DNA of 64,000 nt from Streptomyces eurocidicus. GTDB taxonomy: Bacteria > Actinomycetota > Actinomycetes > Streptomycetales > Streptomycetaceae. Both the position numbers and the translations under genes were made by a program. The stretch is taken from contig NZ_LGUI01000008.1 of the NCBI RefSeq assembly GCF_002891295.1, positions 372,001-436,000 on the forward strand. Direction: 5' to 3'. Under the pieces are notes generated by a model that made no database searches, was not told where the DNA came from, and saw only the letters and a program-made list of their open reading frames with translations. Positions 55,857 to 63,252 of this stretch are shown one piece after another; position 1 is the first letter of the stretch; each line of letters opens with the position of its first letter.

Positions 55857-56429
55857 TCAGCCCTCGGTGCCCTCGGCGGTCTCCTCGGCGGCCTGACCGG
55901 CGACGACGTGCAGGACGACGGCGTCGGCGTCGACGGCCAGGGTGGCACCGGCCGGCAGGGTGATGTCCTTGGCCAGGACGGAGGCGCCGGCCTCCAGGCC
56001 CGCGATGCTCACGACGACGGCCTCGGGGATGTGGGTGGCCTCGGCCTCGACCGGCAGGGTGTTCAGGACGTGCTCGAGCAGGTTGCCACCCGGGGCCAGG
56101 TCGCCCTCGGTCTGGACCGGGATCTCGACGGTGACCTTCTCGCCGCGCTTGACGACCAGCAGGTCGACGTGGACCAGGAAGCCCTTGAGCGCGTCACGCT
56201 GGATCGCCTTGGGGATGACCAGCTCGTCGCGGCCCTCGATGTCCAGGGAGAGCAGGACGTTCGGGGTCTTGAGCGCCATCATCAGCTCGTGGCCCGGCAG
56301 GGTGATGTGGACCGGCTCGGAGCCGTGGCCGTAGACGACGGCGGGAACCTGGCCGGCGACACGGGCGCGGCGGGCGAAGCCCTTGCCGAACTCGGTGCGG
56401 GACTGCGCGGGAATCTTGATCTCGGACAT
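55857..56429 (-). CDS. rplY: 50S ribosomal protein L25/general stress protein CTC
   Basis: 190 aa, the long CTC form. The N-terminal L25 domain (about 1-90, RTEFGKGFARRARVAGQVPAVVYG) binds 5S rRNA; the C-terminal TL5-like beta domain has DLAPGGNLLEHVLNTLPVEA. The Glu/Ala-rich tail is common. ATG 56429 has GAGGAG 5 nt upstream. Confidence 0.94.
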   Translation of the reverse strand: MSEIKIPAQSRTEFGKGFARRARVAGQVPAVVYGHGSEPVHITLPGHELMMALKTPNVLLSLDIEGRDELVIPKAIQRDALKGFLVHVDLLVVKRGEKVTVEIPVQTEGDLAPGGNLLEHVLNTLPVEAEATHIPEAVVVSIAGLEAGASVLAKDITLPAGATLAVDADAVVLHVVAGQAAEETAEGTEG

Positions 56430-56527
56430 AAGCACTCCTCGTAAGCGAAAAGATCTGACGGCCGTCACCCGGCCCACGACAGACCTGCTACGAAGAGCGC
56501 GTCGATAACGGACCGCCGCACACCAGT

Positions 56528-56578
56528 GCGGCCTCCCTCGCCGAGCAACTCGATGAGTGTACCCGGCGGGGAGGCCGC
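56528..56578 (-). terminator. Terminator after prs
   Basis: 15-bp stem (56528-56543 with 56564-56578, one bulged base), 20-nt loop, between prs and rplY. Confidence 0.55.
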
Positions 56579-56624
56579 CCAGAAATCGATCAGAAGACGA
56601 TCGGATGTGATGAGGGGAGAGCTG

Positions 56625-57602
56625 TTACGCCTGCTCCTCGAAGAGGCTCGTAACCGAACCCTCCTCGAACACCTCACGCACCGCACGCGCGATCGTCGGC
56701 GCGATCGACAGCACCGTGATCTTGTCCAGCTCCAGCTCACCCGGGGTCGGCAGGGTGTTGGTGAACACGAACTCGCTCACCTTGGAGTTCTTCAGACGGT
56801 CCGCGGCCGGACCCGAGAGCACACCGTGCGTGGCCGTCACGATGACGTCCTCGGCGCCATTCGCGAACAGCGCGTCCGCGGCGGCACAGATGGTGCCACC
56901 AGTGTCGATCATGTCATCGACCAGAACGCAGACGCGGCCCTTCACATCACCGACGACCTCGTGCACCGTCACCTGGTTGGCGACATCCTTGTCACGGCGC
57001 TTGTGGACGATCGCCAGCGGCGCGCCCAGACGGTCGCACCAGCGGTCGGCGACGCGCACACGGCCGGCGTCCGGCGAGACGACCGTCAGCTTGTCACGGT
57101 CGACCTTCGCACCCACGTAGTCCGCGAGGATCGGCAGGGCGAACAGGTGGTCGACCGGGCCGTCGAAGAAGCCCTGAATCTGGTCCGTGTGCAGGTCGAC
57201 CGTGAGAATCCGGTCCGCACCCGCGGTCTTGAACAGATCCGCGACCAGACGGGCCGAGATCGGCTCACGACCACGGTGCTTCTTGTCCTGACGGGCGTAA
57301 CCGTAGAACGGCACGACCACGGTGATGGAGCGGGCCGACGCGCGCTTCAGCGCGTCGATCATGATCAGCTGCTCCATGACCCACTTGTTGATGGGAGCCG
57401 TGTGGCTCTGCATCAGGAAGCAGTCGGCACCGCGCGCCGACTCCTGGAAGCGGACGTAGATCTCACCGTTGGCGAAGTCGAATGCCTTGGTCGGGACCAG
57501 GCCGACGCCCAGCTGGTGCGCGACCTCCTCGGCAAGCTCGGGGTGGGCGCGGCCGGAGAAGAGCATCAGCTTCTTCTCGCTGGTCGTCTTGATCCCGGTC
57601 AC
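56625..57602 (-). CDS. prs: Ribose-phosphate pyrophosphokinase
   Basis: 325 aa, makes PRPP from ribose-5-phosphate and ATP for nucleotide, His and Trp synthesis. The metal/ATP loop DLHTDQIQGFFDGPVDH, the flexible loop KRRDKD and the PRPP site VLVDDMIDTGGT identify a class I enzyme. GTG 57602 with AAGGAG 6 nt upstream. It follows glmU by 73 nt. Confidence 0.96.
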   Translation of the reverse strand: MTGIKTTSEKKLMLFSGRAHPELAEEVAHQLGVGLVPTKAFDFANGEIYVRFQESARGADCFLMQSHTAPINKWVMEQLIMIDALKRASARSITVVVPFYGYARQDKKHRGREPISARLVADLFKTAGADRILTVDLHTDQIQGFFDGPVDHLFALPILADYVGAKVDRDKLTVVSPDAGRVRVADRWCDRLGAPLAIVHKRRDKDVANQVTVHEVVGDVKGRVCVLVDDMIDTGGTICAAADALFANGAEDVIVTATHGVLSGPAADRLKNSKVSEFVFTNTLPTPGELELDKITVLSIAPTIARAVREVFEEGSVTSLFEEQA

Positions 57603-57675
57603 AGCACAGTCTCCTTGGATGTCGCTTTGTGTGCGCTTATCACGGTACGCCCCGCACGGCGCCCCCGTGTCACGG

Positions 57676-59154
57676 TCACTGCCCGCCGTCGGTCTCCTGG
57701 GTCCCGGGACGAGCGTCTCGTTCAGCAGCGGAAGCGGCCTGTGCGGCTGCGCTCCCGGGGCGCTTACGTGCAACCCAGCCCTCGATATTCCGCTGCTGCC
57801 CACGTGCGACAGCCAGCGAACCCGGGGGCACATCCTTGGTGATGACCGAGCCGGCGGCCGTGTAGGCGCCGTCCCCGATCGTGACCGGAGCCACAAACAT
57901 ATTGTCCGAACCGGTCCGGCAGTGCGAGCCGATCGTCGTGTGGTGCTTGTTCACACCGTCGTAGTTCACGAAGACGCTCGCGGCGCCGATGTTCGTGAAC
58001 TCACCGATCGTGGCGTCGCCCACGTAGGAGAGATGCGGCACCTTGGTGCCCTCGCCGATCACGGCGTTCTTCATCTCGACGTACGCACCGGCCTTGGACT
58101 TCGCCCCGAGCCGGGTACCGGGCCGCAGATAGGCGTACGGGCCGACGTTCGCACCCTCGCCGATCACGGCACCGTCCGCGACGGTGTTGTCCACGACCGC
58201 GCCCCGGCCGACCGTCGTGTCCTTCAGCCGGCTGTTCGGACCCACCTCGGCGTCCTGCGCCAGGTGGGTGGCGCCCAGCAGCTGGGTGCCCGGGTGGACC
58301 AGCACGTCCTGCTCGAAGGTCACCGTCACATCGACGAAGGTGGAGGCCGGGTCGACGACCGTCACACCGCTCATCATCGCCGTGTGCAGCAGCCGCTCGT
58401 TGAGCAGCCGGCGCGCCTCGGCGAGCTGGACGCGGTTGTTGATGCCCAGGATCTCCCGGTGGTCCCCGGCCACGGCCGCGCCCACCCGGTGACCGGCCTC
58501 GCGCAGGATGCCCAGGACATCGGTCAGGTACTCCTCGCCCTGGCTGTTGTCCGTACGGACCTTGCCGAGCGCGTCGACCAGCAGCCGGGCGTCGAACGCG
58601 AACACACCGGAGTTGATCTCACGGATGGCGCGCTGCGCGTCGGTGGCGTCCTTGTGCTCGACGATCGCCGTCACGGCGCCGGTCGCCTCATCGCGCACGA
58701 TGCGTCCGTAGCCGGTGGAGTCCGGGACCTCGGCGGTGAGCACGGTGACGGCGTTGCCGTCGGCGGCGTGCGCGTCGCTGAGCTTCCGCAGGGTCTCGCC
58801 GGTCAGCAGCGGGGTGTCGCCGCAGACGACGACGACGGTGCCGTCGAGGACGATCCCGCTGTCGCCGAGCGCCTCCAGGCCCATGCGCACCGCGTGGCCG
58901 GTGCCGTTCTGCTCGTACTGCACGGCGGTGCGGACCTCGGGGTCGGTCTCCGCCAGATGCGCGACGACCTTCTCGCGGGCGTGCCCGACGATCACCACGA
59001 GGTGCTCGGGGTCCAGCTCGCGGGAGGCGGCGACGACATGTCCGACGAGAGAGCGGCCGCAGATGGCGTGCAGGACCTTGGGGGTCGCCGACTTCATGCG
59101 GGTGCCCTCACCCGCTGCGAGGACGACGACGGCTGCCGGGCGGTTGGCGCTCAC
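57676..59154 (-). CDS. glmU: Bifunctional GlmU (uridyltransferase/acetyltransferase)
   Basis: 492 aa. The N-terminal pyrophosphorylase (VVLAAGEGTRMKS, VVCGDTPLL) makes UDP-GlcNAc; the C-terminal left-handed beta helix acetylates GlcN-1-P (GPYAYLRPGTRLG, YDGVNKHHTTIG). It feeds cell wall synthesis. The last 35 residues are an Ala-rich actinobacterial extension. GTG 59154 with GAAGGG upstream. Confidence 0.96.
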   Translation of the reverse strand: MSANRPAAVVVLAAGEGTRMKSATPKVLHAICGRSLVGHVVAASRELDPEHLVVIVGHAREKVVAHLAETDPEVRTAVQYEQNGTGHAVRMGLEALGDSGIVLDGTVVVVCGDTPLLTGETLRKLSDAHAADGNAVTVLTAEVPDSTGYGRIVRDEATGAVTAIVEHKDATDAQRAIREINSGVFAFDARLLVDALGKVRTDNSQGEEYLTDVLGILREAGHRVGAAVAGDHREILGINNRVQLAEARRLLNERLLHTAMMSGVTVVDPASTFVDVTVTFEQDVLVHPGTQLLGATHLAQDAEVGPNSRLKDTTVGRGAVVDNTVADGAVIGEGANVGPYAYLRPGTRLGAKSKAGAYVEMKNAVIGEGTKVPHLSYVGDATIGEFTNIGAASVFVNYDGVNKHHTTIGSHCRTGSDNMFVAPVTIGDGAYTAAGSVITKDVPPGSLAVARGQQRNIEGWVARKRPGSAAAQAASAAERDARPGTQETDGGQ

Positions 59155-59225
59155 GGGTGTGCCCTTCGGCTTCGGGTGGTGGACATCCGAAGGATACCGG
59201 TGCGTTTACACGCCGAAACGCGGGC

Positions 59226-59251
59226 GGGTCCTGACCTGGGGGTCAGGACCC
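59226..59251 (-). terminator. Terminator after tRNA-Gln
   Basis: 11-bp stem GGGTCCTGACC/GGTCAGGACCC, loop TGGG, 19 nt past the tRNA 3' end. It separates the tRNA from glmU. Confidence 0.65.
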
Positions 59252-59269
59252 GGGGATTCGAACCTTGAG

Positions 59270-59341
59270 CTCCCCCGCCAGGACTTGAACCCGGACAGAT
59301 GGCACCAAAAGCCACAGTGCTGCCAATTACACCACGGGGGA
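59270..59341 (-). tRNA. tRNA-Gln (anticodon UUG)
   Basis: 72 nt. Acceptor TCCCCCG pairs with CGGGGGA; anticodon loop TTTTGGT gives UUG for CAA codons; T-arm CCGGGTTCAAGTCCTGG is standard; discriminator G; no encoded CCA. It lies 27 nt after the stop of the preceding minus-strand protein gene. Confidence 0.95.
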
Positions 59342-59368
59342 TGATATCGGCCTAAACCGGACATTCCA

Positions 59369-60049
59369 TCAGGCTGTCGGCCGTGCTGCCAACACTATGC
59401 CGTACCACCAGCCCTCGATGCGACGGTATAGGTCGGCGCCGTTCAGGACGCGGACGGCGAGGCAGCCTCGGTACTCCTCCCCGACGTTTTTGCGGACGGT
59501 CTTGGGGTTGTGCTTCTTGAGGGTCGTCTTGCTGAGGGCAGCTACGTCTACGCCGACGAGGTTCGCCCAGAACGTCTCCGCTGCCGAGATGTCGGCTGAC
59601 TCATGGATCATGACGCGGTACTGGAGTTGATCGGGTTTGACTCCGAGCAGACTGAGCCAGGCGAGGTAGACCTGGATCATGCCAGGGTCGCTGTTGACGA
59701 AAACGACTCTCTCTTCCTTGCTGTGCGGCTTGGTCTTGCTGCCTTCGGACCAGTACAGCCCGATGCCCACCAGGAACAGTTCCCGATCCGACATCCGGCC
59801 GATCTCGTGGGTGGCGTCCCGTTTCGTCTGGTCGCGCTTGATCGCTTGCTCCTGGCGGTGCGGTGCCCACCGCGCCTCCCGCATCAGATGCATTTGCTCC
59901 GCCGTCTTCCGCGGCTGCGGGAGATCCCTCACCCACAGTGACACCGAGCTCTTCGCCACCCCCAGCTCCGCCACGATCTCGTTGTACGTCTTTCCTGCCA
60001 GTCGTAGCTCTCGGGCGCGGGCCTGGAGCTCTGTCTTCGCTTGGACCAT
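59369..60049 (-). CDS. HTH protein with LAGLIDADG-like domain beside tRNA-Gln
   Basis: About 226 aa. The N-terminal resolvase-like HTH (LRLAGKTYNEIVAELGVAKS, then SVSLWVRDL) is followed from about residue 90 by a domain resembling single-motif LAGLIDADG endonucleases: ELFLVGIGLYWSEGSKTK, then VVFVNSDPGMI and KTTLKKHNPKTVRKN. The C-terminus GADLYRRIEGWWYGIV is conserved in relatives I remember. ATG 60049 has GGAG close upstream; 60070 is an alternative. Nuclease activity is not established: the motif Asp position is Glu. Function unknown. Confidence 0.65.
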   Translation of the reverse strand: MVQAKTELQARARELRLAGKTYNEIVAELGVAKSSVSLWVRDLPQPRKTAEQMHLMREARWAPHRQEQAIKRDQTKRDATHEIGRMSDRELFLVGIGLYWSEGSKTKPHSKEERVVFVNSDPGMIQVYLAWLSLLGVKPDQLQYRVMIHESADISAAETFWANLVGVDVAALSKTTLKKHNPKTVRKNVGEEYRGCLAVRVLNGADLYRRIEGWWYGIVLAARPTA

Positions 60050-60204
60050 GGCTCCACTCTCGCCGCGCATGGACACATGTGTGGCGAAAACAGAACCGAT
60101 TCAACAGTTCGAGGGAAAGTGGTGCCTTTCACCCTCAATCGCACGCGTCTCGTGCTGCTGCGCGTACAGGAAAACCGGTGGCGACCGCCCGTAGTCTGGG
60201 TGGT

Positions 60205-61569
60205 ATGACCACAACGGGGGCAATCGCGGAAGGCGGCGCGCGGGGCGCGCCCGAGGGGCCGTGGTGGTGGGCGCGGCGGCGGAGTCTGGTGCTGGATGTC
60301 GTGCTGGGACTGCTGTCGGCGTTGGAGTGTGCGGCCGAGGGCGTCGGGTTCGCGCATCAGGTAGGGGCGCCCGGGGTGCTGGGGCTGGTGCTGGGGGTGC
60401 CCATCGGGGCGTCGCTGGTGCTGCGGAGGCGGTGGCCGATAGCCGTCGTGCTGATCTCGATCGCGATCTCTCCGGCGGAGATGGGGCTGCTGCTGGGGAT
60501 CGTGGGGCTGTACACGCTGGCGGCGTCCGATGTGCCGCGGCGGCTGACGGTGGTGCTGGCCGGGGCGTCGGTCGTGGGGACGTTCGTCGTGGTGTTCGTC
60601 CGGTTCGATCAGGATCTGGCGGACGACGGTTACCGCCCGGGGACGTGGCTGGTGACCTTCTTCGCCGTGCTGATGTCGCTGGGTGTGTCCGCGCCGCCGG
60701 TGCTGACCGGGCTCTACGTCGGGGCCCGGCGTCGGCTCGTGGAGAGTCTGCGGGAGCGGGCGGACGGGCTGGAGCGGGAGTTGTCGCTGCTGGCGGACCG
60801 GGCCGAGGAGCGGGCCGTCTGGGCGCGGAACGAGGAGCGGACCCGGATCGCGCGGGAGATGCACGACGTGGTGGCGCACCGGGTGTCGCTGATGGTGGTG
60901 CACGCGGCGGCGCTGCAGGCGGTGGCGTTGAAGGATCCGGAGAAGGCGTCGAAGAACGCGGGTCTGGTCGGGGACATGGGCCGGCAGGCGCTGACGGAGT
61001 TGCGGGAGATGCTGGGCGTGTTGCGGACGTCGTCGGGGGAGTCCTTGGTGGTTCCCGCGGCGGACGCGGGTCCGCAGCGGCTCGCGGAGGTCGCTGCCGC
61101 GGCTTCGGCGCGGGTGTCGGTGGCCGGGGTGGTGCCGGCGGGTGACGAGGGCCGGCTCGGTGACGGTCCGTGCCTGGACGGTCTGGAGGATCTGGTCGGG
61201 CAGTCGCGTGCGGCGGGCATGGTCGTCGAGCTGTGTGTGGAGGGTGAGGAGCGGTCGTACGGGCCGAGGGTGGAGCGTACGGCGTACCGGGTGGTGCAGG
61301 AGGCTCTGACGAATGTGCACAAGCATGCGCCGGGTGCGAAGGCGATAGTCAGGCTGGCGCACCGTGAGGGTGAGGTGGCGCTTCAGGTGGAGAACGGTCC
61401 GTCGGAGGGCGGGGCGGCGGATGCCGGGTTGCCGAGTGGTGGCAATGGTCTGGTGGGGATGCGGGAGCGGGTCTCGGCGCTGGGTGGGGTCTTTGTGTCG
61501 GGGGCCACGGACGCGGGGGGTTTCCGGGTCTCGGCGGTGATTCCCGGGGGCGGTGGTGTGCGCGCCTGA
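60205..61569 (+). CDS. Sensor histidine kinase, NarL/DesK class
   Basis: 454 aa. Four to six TM helices (residues about 35-175) without a large extracellular loop, a coiled coil, then HisKA_3 with the phospho-His in REMHDVVAHRVSLMV, and an HATPase with EALTNVHKHAPGA and GNGLVGMRERV. It should phosphorylate a LuxR-type regulator, but none is adjacent. Unlike its neighbours to the left, it prefers G-ending codons. Confidence 0.88.
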   Translation: MTTTGAIAEGGARGAPEGPWWWARRRSLVLDVVLGLLSALECAAEGVGFAHQVGAPGVLGLVLGVPIGASLVLRRRWPIAVVLISIAISPAEMGLLLGIVGLYTLAASDVPRRLTVVLAGASVVGTFVVVFVRFDQDLADDGYRPGTWLVTFFAVLMSLGVSAPPVLTGLYVGARRRLVESLRERADGLERELSLLADRAEERAVWARNEERTRIAREMHDVVAHRVSLMVVHAAALQAVALKDPEKASKNAGLVGDMGRQALTELREMLGVLRTSSGESLVVPAADAGPQRLAEVAAAASARVSVAGVVPAGDEGRLGDGPCLDGLEDLVGQSRAAGMVVELCVEGEERSYGPRVERTAYRVVQEALTNVHKHAPGAKAIVRLAHREGEVALQVENGPSEGGAADAGLPSGGNGLVGMRERVSALGGVFVSGATDAGGFRVSAVIPGGGGVRA

Positions 61570-61824
61570 GGTGTTTGCCTGCGGCGTCCGGGGGGTGCGT
61601 GGTGGCGCGAGCGGGTGTGATGTGGCGCGCCGGGGCGGCCGGGATGTGGTGCGGGCGTGGGGTGGTGCGCGGGTTGTTCAACGACGTGGCGGGCGGTTCG
61701 GTTCGGACGTATCGGGCGCCTTGGTGATTCGACCTGTTTTCGCCCTGGTTTTGGCTGGTTCTCGTCCCTGTGGGGCGTCCTTGTGGGTGGCTGCGGCGGG
61801 GGTGTGCCCGGAGGGTCGCGGGTG

Positions 61825-62340
61825 TCAGGCGCTCTGTGCGCGCGGTCCTGCCGAGAGGCGTGAGGGGCGGGTGCCGGTGACGAGGGCGCCGATGGCGCGG
61901 TCGATGTCCGAGCCGAGGTACCAGTCGCCGGTGTGGTCGAGGCTGTAGACGCGTCCGTGGGCGTCGATCGTGAGCAGTGCCTGGCCGTCGGCTTCCTGGC
62001 CGAGCGGGCAGACGTCGGCGCCGAGGGCGCGGCCCAGGTCGGCGACGGTGCGGGCGAGGTGCAGCCCGTGCAGGGGGTCGATCCGGAAGGGTGTGGGGGC
62101 GATGTGCCGGCCGGGTCCGGAGGCCGCGATGTGGAGGCCGCCGAACTCGGCCCACGCTTCTACGGCGGCGGGGAAGACGGTGTGCCGGTGGCCTGCCGGG
62201 GAGGTGTGGGCGCGTAGTGCGTCGGCCCAGTGTTCGGCGGCCTTGATGTCCCAGCGGCCCGGTTGCCAGCCGGCTTCGCGCAGGGCGGCGTCGACGGCGA
62301 CGGGGAAGCGGGTGGCGGCGGTGCGGTCGAAGGCGCGCAT
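61825..62340 (-). CDS. SUKH-3 domain immunity-like protein
   Basis: 171 aa. AALREAGWQPGR near the start, then AWAEFGGLHIAASGPG and RIDPLHG match the SUKH-3 family, known as immunity proteins to polymorphic toxins. RVYSLDHTGDWYLGSDIDRAI is also typical. It begins 5 nt after the deaminase gene stop, an expected toxin-then-immunity order. Soluble, cytoplasmic. Confidence 0.82.
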   Translation of the reverse strand: MRAFDRTAATRFPVAVDAALREAGWQPGRWDIKAAEHWADALRAHTSPAGHRHTVFPAAVEAWAEFGGLHIAASGPGRHIAPTPFRIDPLHGLHLARTVADLGRALGADVCPLGQEADGQALLTIDAHGRVYSLDHTGDWYLGSDIDRAIGALVTGTRPSRLSAGPRAQSA

Positions 62341-62345
62341 GCGGG

Positions 62346-62876
62346 TCAGCCCTTGCCGTGGTTCGGGGCGGCGGGGTCGACGGCCCGGACGCCGAAGTGG
62401 GTGAGGAGCGCGGTACAGGAGCGGCAGGGGGGTGCGTAGGCGCCGTGCCGTGGGTCGCCGTCCTCGCGGATGTGGCGGGCGGTGAGCTTGGCGTGTTTGA
62501 GGGCGCGCCGGGCCTCGCCGTGGGTGAGGGGTTTGCGGGAGGCGCGTTTGCTGCGGCCGGCTTCGAAGGCCGTGAGGTAGCGGGTGAGGAGGAGGGCCTC
62601 GGGGCAGCGGCCGGTGAAGCGTTCGCGGCGGTCGCTGGTGAGGGTGTCGAGGAAGTCCTGGACGAGGGGGTGGAGTGCGGGAGGTTGCTCGGCTTTGCCG
62701 CCGGTGCAGGTCAGGGTCTCGCCGCGGACGGAGAGGGCGGCGGCGACGGCGGGCAGGATGCCGTCGCGGCGGTGGAGCAGGGCGGGCGGACGGTCGGCGT
62801 CCTCCGTGGCGCTCCAGCTGAGCCGGGGGTCGCCGGGTGAGGTGCCGTCGGTCTGGCGGTCCTGTGTCGTGTGCAT
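62346..62876 (-). CDS. YwqJ-type nucleic acid deaminase
   Basis: 176 aa. Residues 36-100 (RRDGILPAVAAALSVRG, HPLVQDFLDTL, RERFTGRCPEALLLTRYL) and P150-C151-RS-C154 form the YwqJ deaminase signature: C91-P-E93 and PCxxC bind zinc and activate water. YwqJ domains are usually C-terminal toxin tips; here there is no secretion signal or carrier domain, so it is a free-standing enzyme. ATG 62876 with GGGAGGG about 10 nt upstream. Partner SUKH-3 follows at once. Confidence 0.8.
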   Translation of the reverse strand: MHTTQDRQTDGTSPGDPRLSWSATEDADRPPALLHRRDGILPAVAAALSVRGETLTCTGGKAEQPPALHPLVQDFLDTLTSDRRERFTGRCPEALLLTRYLTAFEAGRSKRASRKPLTHGEARRALKHAKLTARHIREDGDPRHGAYAPPCRSCTALLTHFGVRAVDPAAPNHGKG

Positions 62877-63252
62877 GGTGGTTCTTCCCTCCCGTGCAAT
62901 CCCCCTGTTGCGAGGATCAGCCTGCCAAATGGGGTGGCGGGTGTGGAAGTCAGGTCGGGGTTGGGTGAGTGCCGTGTGGTGTTCATGTGTCGGGTGATCA
63001 CTGTGGGGCATTGCGTGGTGACCGTGGCATCCCGGGCGTGGCGGGCCCGTGGAGTGCGGCCGCAAACGGGGCGCGGGAGCGCGCGGGCCGCCTTGCGGCA
63101 CCGCATAGGCTGTGCCGCACCAGGAGTGTTCTCGGCCATGGGGACACCGACCGGCCGGGCCGCCCCGTGGCGCTGCCGGGGTCTGGTGGCCCGCGGCGTC
63201 CGCCGCACCTGTCCGGGCCGTCAGGGGACACAGTCAGCAGGGGGCATCCGCC
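62877..63252. promoter_or_regulatory. Divergent promoter region of the toxin/immunity-like locus
   Basis: 376 bp without a gene. TGCGGCAC (63094-63101) and its exact complement GTGCCGCA (63112-63119) are separated by 10 nt, placing the arms two helical turns apart, a plausible regulator site. Confidence 0.5.

Noticed and set aside
59252..59269. A second tRNA gene after tRNA-Gln
   Set aside because: Only a T-arm-like stretch is present; no acceptor, D or anticodon arm can be built.
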